A model generated the notes under the pieces. It worked only from the letters and a program-made list of their open reading frames with translations. It had not been told where the DNA came from and searched no databases. A stretch of DNA of 64,000 nucleotides from Ifrita kowaldi (taxonomy: Eukaryota > Chordata > Aves > Passeriformes > Cinclosomatidae), in assembly GCA_013398055.1 (NCBI GenBank), contig VZRS01007521.1, forward strand, positions 210,564 to 274,563. The letters run 5' to 3'. Made by a program: the position numbers and the translations under genes. Positions within the stretch are counted from its first letter, which is position 1; each line of letters starts with the position of its first letter. Of the stretch, positions 60,951 through 64,000 are shown one piece after another.

Positions 60951-61936
60951 TTGTATCTGAAGTTCTTTTCAGATTCTTTCAGTTGAGTAATTGCCTGCAG
61001 GCTGCACTGCTTGTGGTGCTGCAAATGTACAATCGTTCAGAACACTTTGTCCCCTGGTTGGGTAAGTGGTGCTGCTAAAAGTCGCTGCAAGAACTGGTAC
61101 ATATTCCAGCGCAGCATTTATAAATCCCTGCATTCATCTCCTCTGCAGGCCGTGGGCACAGACAACAGAGCCAGTGCCATGAGTGTTTTGCTACTTCTTG
61201 GGTGTGTTGACAAAAAGAAAGCCTCAATGATGCAATTTTGTATGCAAAAGTACATGAAATAAACATTTGTACTAGTAATTTTTTGTTGTTGTTGTTAAAG
61301 GAAGATGAATTAAAAAGAGTTGATCCCACCATCTAAGTAAAAGTCATATTTGAAATGGAAATTTTGAATGTTTGTAGATGATAGTCTTCCCCTTTGGTCA
61401 GCTAAAAGCACCCTTTTCACAGCTGAGTTTTTAGGAACAGACAAAAAATCTGGGTACTGATCACAGCAGAAGTATAAAAATAATGACCTTCAGCAGTGAT
61501 AGAGCAATCTAAACCAATTTAGCTTTGAATCTCTGCTTAACAATCATTTAAATTGCCTTTCCATTAGGTGTTTTACTTGACAATGCCTTGTGCACACAGA
61601 ACTGCCAGCAAAAGCACCATGGACAAAGGGCTGCACAGAAGCACAAAGTGTTATTCCGGAAGTCAGCTCGAAGAAAATTTTAAAAACGCTCCATTAAACC
61701 ATTAGAAAGAGTCAGTTCTTGGTTGCATCTCCCTGAAACGCTGCCCACAGGTCTGCTTGCTCCTGCCACGGATGTTTAGCAGCAGTTGGAGGAGCCAGGT
61801 GTCGGGGATGTTTTCAGAAGGTCATACAGCACAAACCATCCTAAAACCTGCCACTCTCTAGGAAAAAATAAATGCTGCTTGGTTCACCTGCTAGGTCAGG
61901 GGAGTTTCTCATGCACTACAGGTGGGCAGTGTAGAA

Positions 61937-62452
61937 TATCACAGAATCACATAATCATTTGTGTTGGAAAAGCTCTCCAAGGACATGGAGTCCAACCATT
62001 CCCCCAGCACTGCCAAGGCCACCACTAACCCATGTCCCCAAGTGCCACATCCACACGGCTTTTAAACCCCTCCAGGCATGGGGACTCCACCACTACCCTG
62101 GGAAGCCTCTGCTGGGGTTGGACAGATCTTTCCATAAAGAAATTTTTCCTAATGTTCAATCTAAACTTCTGCTGGCCCAGCCTGAGGCCGTTCCCTCTCA
62201 TCCTGTCCCTGTTCCCTGGGAGCAGAGCCCGACCCCCCCGGCTGCCCCCTCCTGTCAGGGAGTTGTGCAGAGCCACAAGGTCCCCCCTGAGCCTCCTTTT
62301 CTCCAGGCTGAGCCCCTTTCCCAGCTCCCTCAGCCGCTCCTGGGGCTCCAGCCCCTTCCCCAGCTCCGTTCCCTTCCCTGGACACGCTCCAGCCCCTCAA
62401 TGTCTCTCTTGTCCTGAGGGGCCCAGAGCTGTCCCTAGGATTTAAGGTGTGT
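61937..62452 (-). mobile_element. CR1 LINE 3' fragment, long
   Basis: At about 515 bp this is the longest CR1 copy here. It starts atcacagaatcacataatca and includes ccattcccccagcactgcca, tttcctaatgttcaatctaa and ttttctccaggctgagcccc. Its body is strikingly C-rich, as CR1 minus-strand copies are. Confidence 0.93.
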
Positions 62453-63576
62453 CAGAGCTGAATTGAGAGGGACAGGAAGGAAATTTCTCTCCAGAACCAC
62501 ACAATGAACCCTGCTCTCTCCCCATATATTTGCAATTGCTATAATGTTCTCTCTCCACATCCTGTTTCCATGTGGATTTCCACTTCCACACCTCAGCCAG
62601 TACCATCTGTAAAGGTGACGTGTAAAGGTGTGAGGGATGAGCACTGATCTGTCCCTGTTGTTTTCCTGGCTTGAAAGTACAGACAGCTTTCCTCACCCTC
62701 AGGTTGTGTCCAATACGCATTATAGGCTGTGTGAATCTGTGTTATCAGGCCTCTGGCTAAGATGGCATCTTGCCAGAAGATGCAAAAGGTATTGGAAAAA
62801 TGCTGACAATGTGTTGGCCTCATCCCTCTGTCCCTCCCTACACATCCACCATCCATCACTCCTGGAGAGAGGACACTGTCCTGTACAATCTCACAAACAG
62901 CCTACCTACAAAAAATCCCCCATATGTTCAAACTGCATTTACTCTTAGTGCAGAGCTCCAATAGCAGCATCATTAACCTCCTCCTTGGAGCAACAAATAC
63001 TCCAGGGAGTTTGATCTGCAAATATTTAGCCAAGACTGCTGTCATGAAGCTGACAGCATCAGTCAGCGGGTGGCTGCAAACACCACGTGAGGCAGCACAC
63101 GTCCAAAACCACTCCAGATGGAAAAGAAGCCAGCAGAAAAGCACATCCACTGTCAATGTCTGTACCAAGGACATTATCGACCAGCAGAGTGAATCCTGCT
63201 TGAATAGGCACAGAAAAATTGGTGAAAAAACAGTCCCACTTGAAAGGGTTTAATTGGATGAGATGAATTGCTCAGGGCTGTAGCAGCATGGTGACACCCG
63301 GGAGCCAAACACCAGCCCAAAACCGTGGGAGCCTGAATTTACCCCAAAACTCTGCAAAGTTCTATAGGACACACAGACTCTGCCTTATCCATAAGCATTC
63401 CAGGTACAGATTCAGACAGCCTTAATTACAGACATTGAGTAAGTGCTCCTTCACTTTGTACTGCACGGAGCAGCATCATCTTAATATCAGATTCTCATCT
63501 TTGGTGGTGTGATTTGCATAAACAAAATAAAGTAGTGGTGTTTAATTTAGATAATCTTAGCTATGATTTGTCATAA

Positions 63577-63660
63577 AATAATTGAATCATAGAATGTCGT
63601 GGTTTGGAAGGGACCTAAAAGATAATTTCTTTCCAACCCCACTGCTGTGGGTGGGGACGT
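63577..63660 (-). mobile_element. CR1 LINE tail fragment
   Basis: The sequence gaatcatagaatgtcgtggt, then ttggaagggacctaaaagat, is a minus-strand CR1 end of about 85 bp. Confidence 0.85.
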
Positions 63661-64000
63661 CTTTGTTATCTGCATTTTGGCTGTTATTTTCTAGAAAAAA
63701 CTGTATGCAAAGCAAACAGTGCCACCAAGAGCAGTGCAAAGGTTGCTCAGCATTTCCCAGTATTAAATTACATTTTTAATTACATTCACTTTGCCAGATT
63801 GAGGTAAATTTTATTCTGTTCAGAATAAAACAGAATAAACAGAATTCTGTTTCAGAATAAAATTTTCACCCCCTTCCCATGGAGAAATATTTTTAAATTT
63901 TTGATGAGAACGAGCTCAGGCATTTTTAAGACTGACATTAATGAGTTGGGATAGGGGCAGGATTTTGAGCAAGACAGAATGGTTGAGTTTTTTCCAGGAA

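Larger units (their letters stand above)
58705..64000 (-). other. LOXHD1: LOXHD1 intron before exon A (incomplete)
   Basis: No minus-strand segment coding for the missing first half of PLAT1 (TGD..GAGTDANVF type) was seen. The stretch holds a TCC repeat (59752-59780), two CR1 fragments (61937-62452, 63577-63660) and a GC-moderate block (59590-60070) that may be regulatory. Confidence 0.7.

Noticed and set aside
61937..62452. Long open frames of 135-152 codons in a GC-rich block
   Set aside because: They are explained by the non-coding 3' part of a CR1 copy.

Overview
The window is vertebrate nuclear DNA, almost certainly avian. Two observations support this: CR1 LINE fragments are scattered on both strands, ending in the typical bird CR1 tail (a ggtcccttcca...attctatgattct pattern or its reverse complement), and a large intron-rich gene is spread over about 55 kb. 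One probable LTR suggests a lineage with active ERVs, such as songbirds, but the species cannot be fixed from the sequence.

The whole window lies inside one gene on the minus strand: LOXHD1 (lipoxygenase homology domain-containing 1), a hair-cell stereocilia protein built from tandem PLAT domains. I placed 23 consecutive internal coding exons between 58704 (5' side) and 3760 (3' side). All have AG/GT boundaries, and all intron phases agree across every junction. Together they give 3,485 nt, or 1,161 complete codons, without a stop. They encode the second part of PLAT domain 1 and complete PLAT domains 2 to 9 (human numbering, recalled from memory). The start codon, the N-terminal exons and the first half of PLAT1 must lie beyond 64000. 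The later PLAT domains and the stop codon lie before position 1.

Layout from 5' to 3' along the gene (high to low coordinates): an incomplete 5' intron (58705-64000); PLAT1 exons (58704-57636); a 13.7 kb intron with many CR1 fragments; PLAT2 (43980-39504); PLAT3 (37765-35591); PLAT4 (32234-28966); PLAT5 (27161-15742, interrupted by a 7.7 kb intron holding an artefactual tandem duplication); PLAT6 (14893-14171); PLAT7 with a Lys/Glu-rich insert (13346-10172); PLAT8 (9648-6932); PLAT9 (5616-3760); and an incomplete 3' intron (1-3759) with a CR1 copy and a candidate solo LTR.

The most informative observations are these. Every PLAT-PLAT boundary carries a phase-1 intron, so each domain is a symmetric, duplicable module. 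PLAT domain pairs 5/8 and 2/9 share internal intron patterns. PLAT2 and PLAT7 lack a cysteine found in the other seven domains. A TG repeat follows the donor of the charged-insert exon, and a C17/A12 tract lies just upstream of the exon 4 acceptor. A perfect 774-bp direct repeat around a single N is probably an assembly error. I saw no second protein-coding gene, RNA gene, CRISPR array or novel system.
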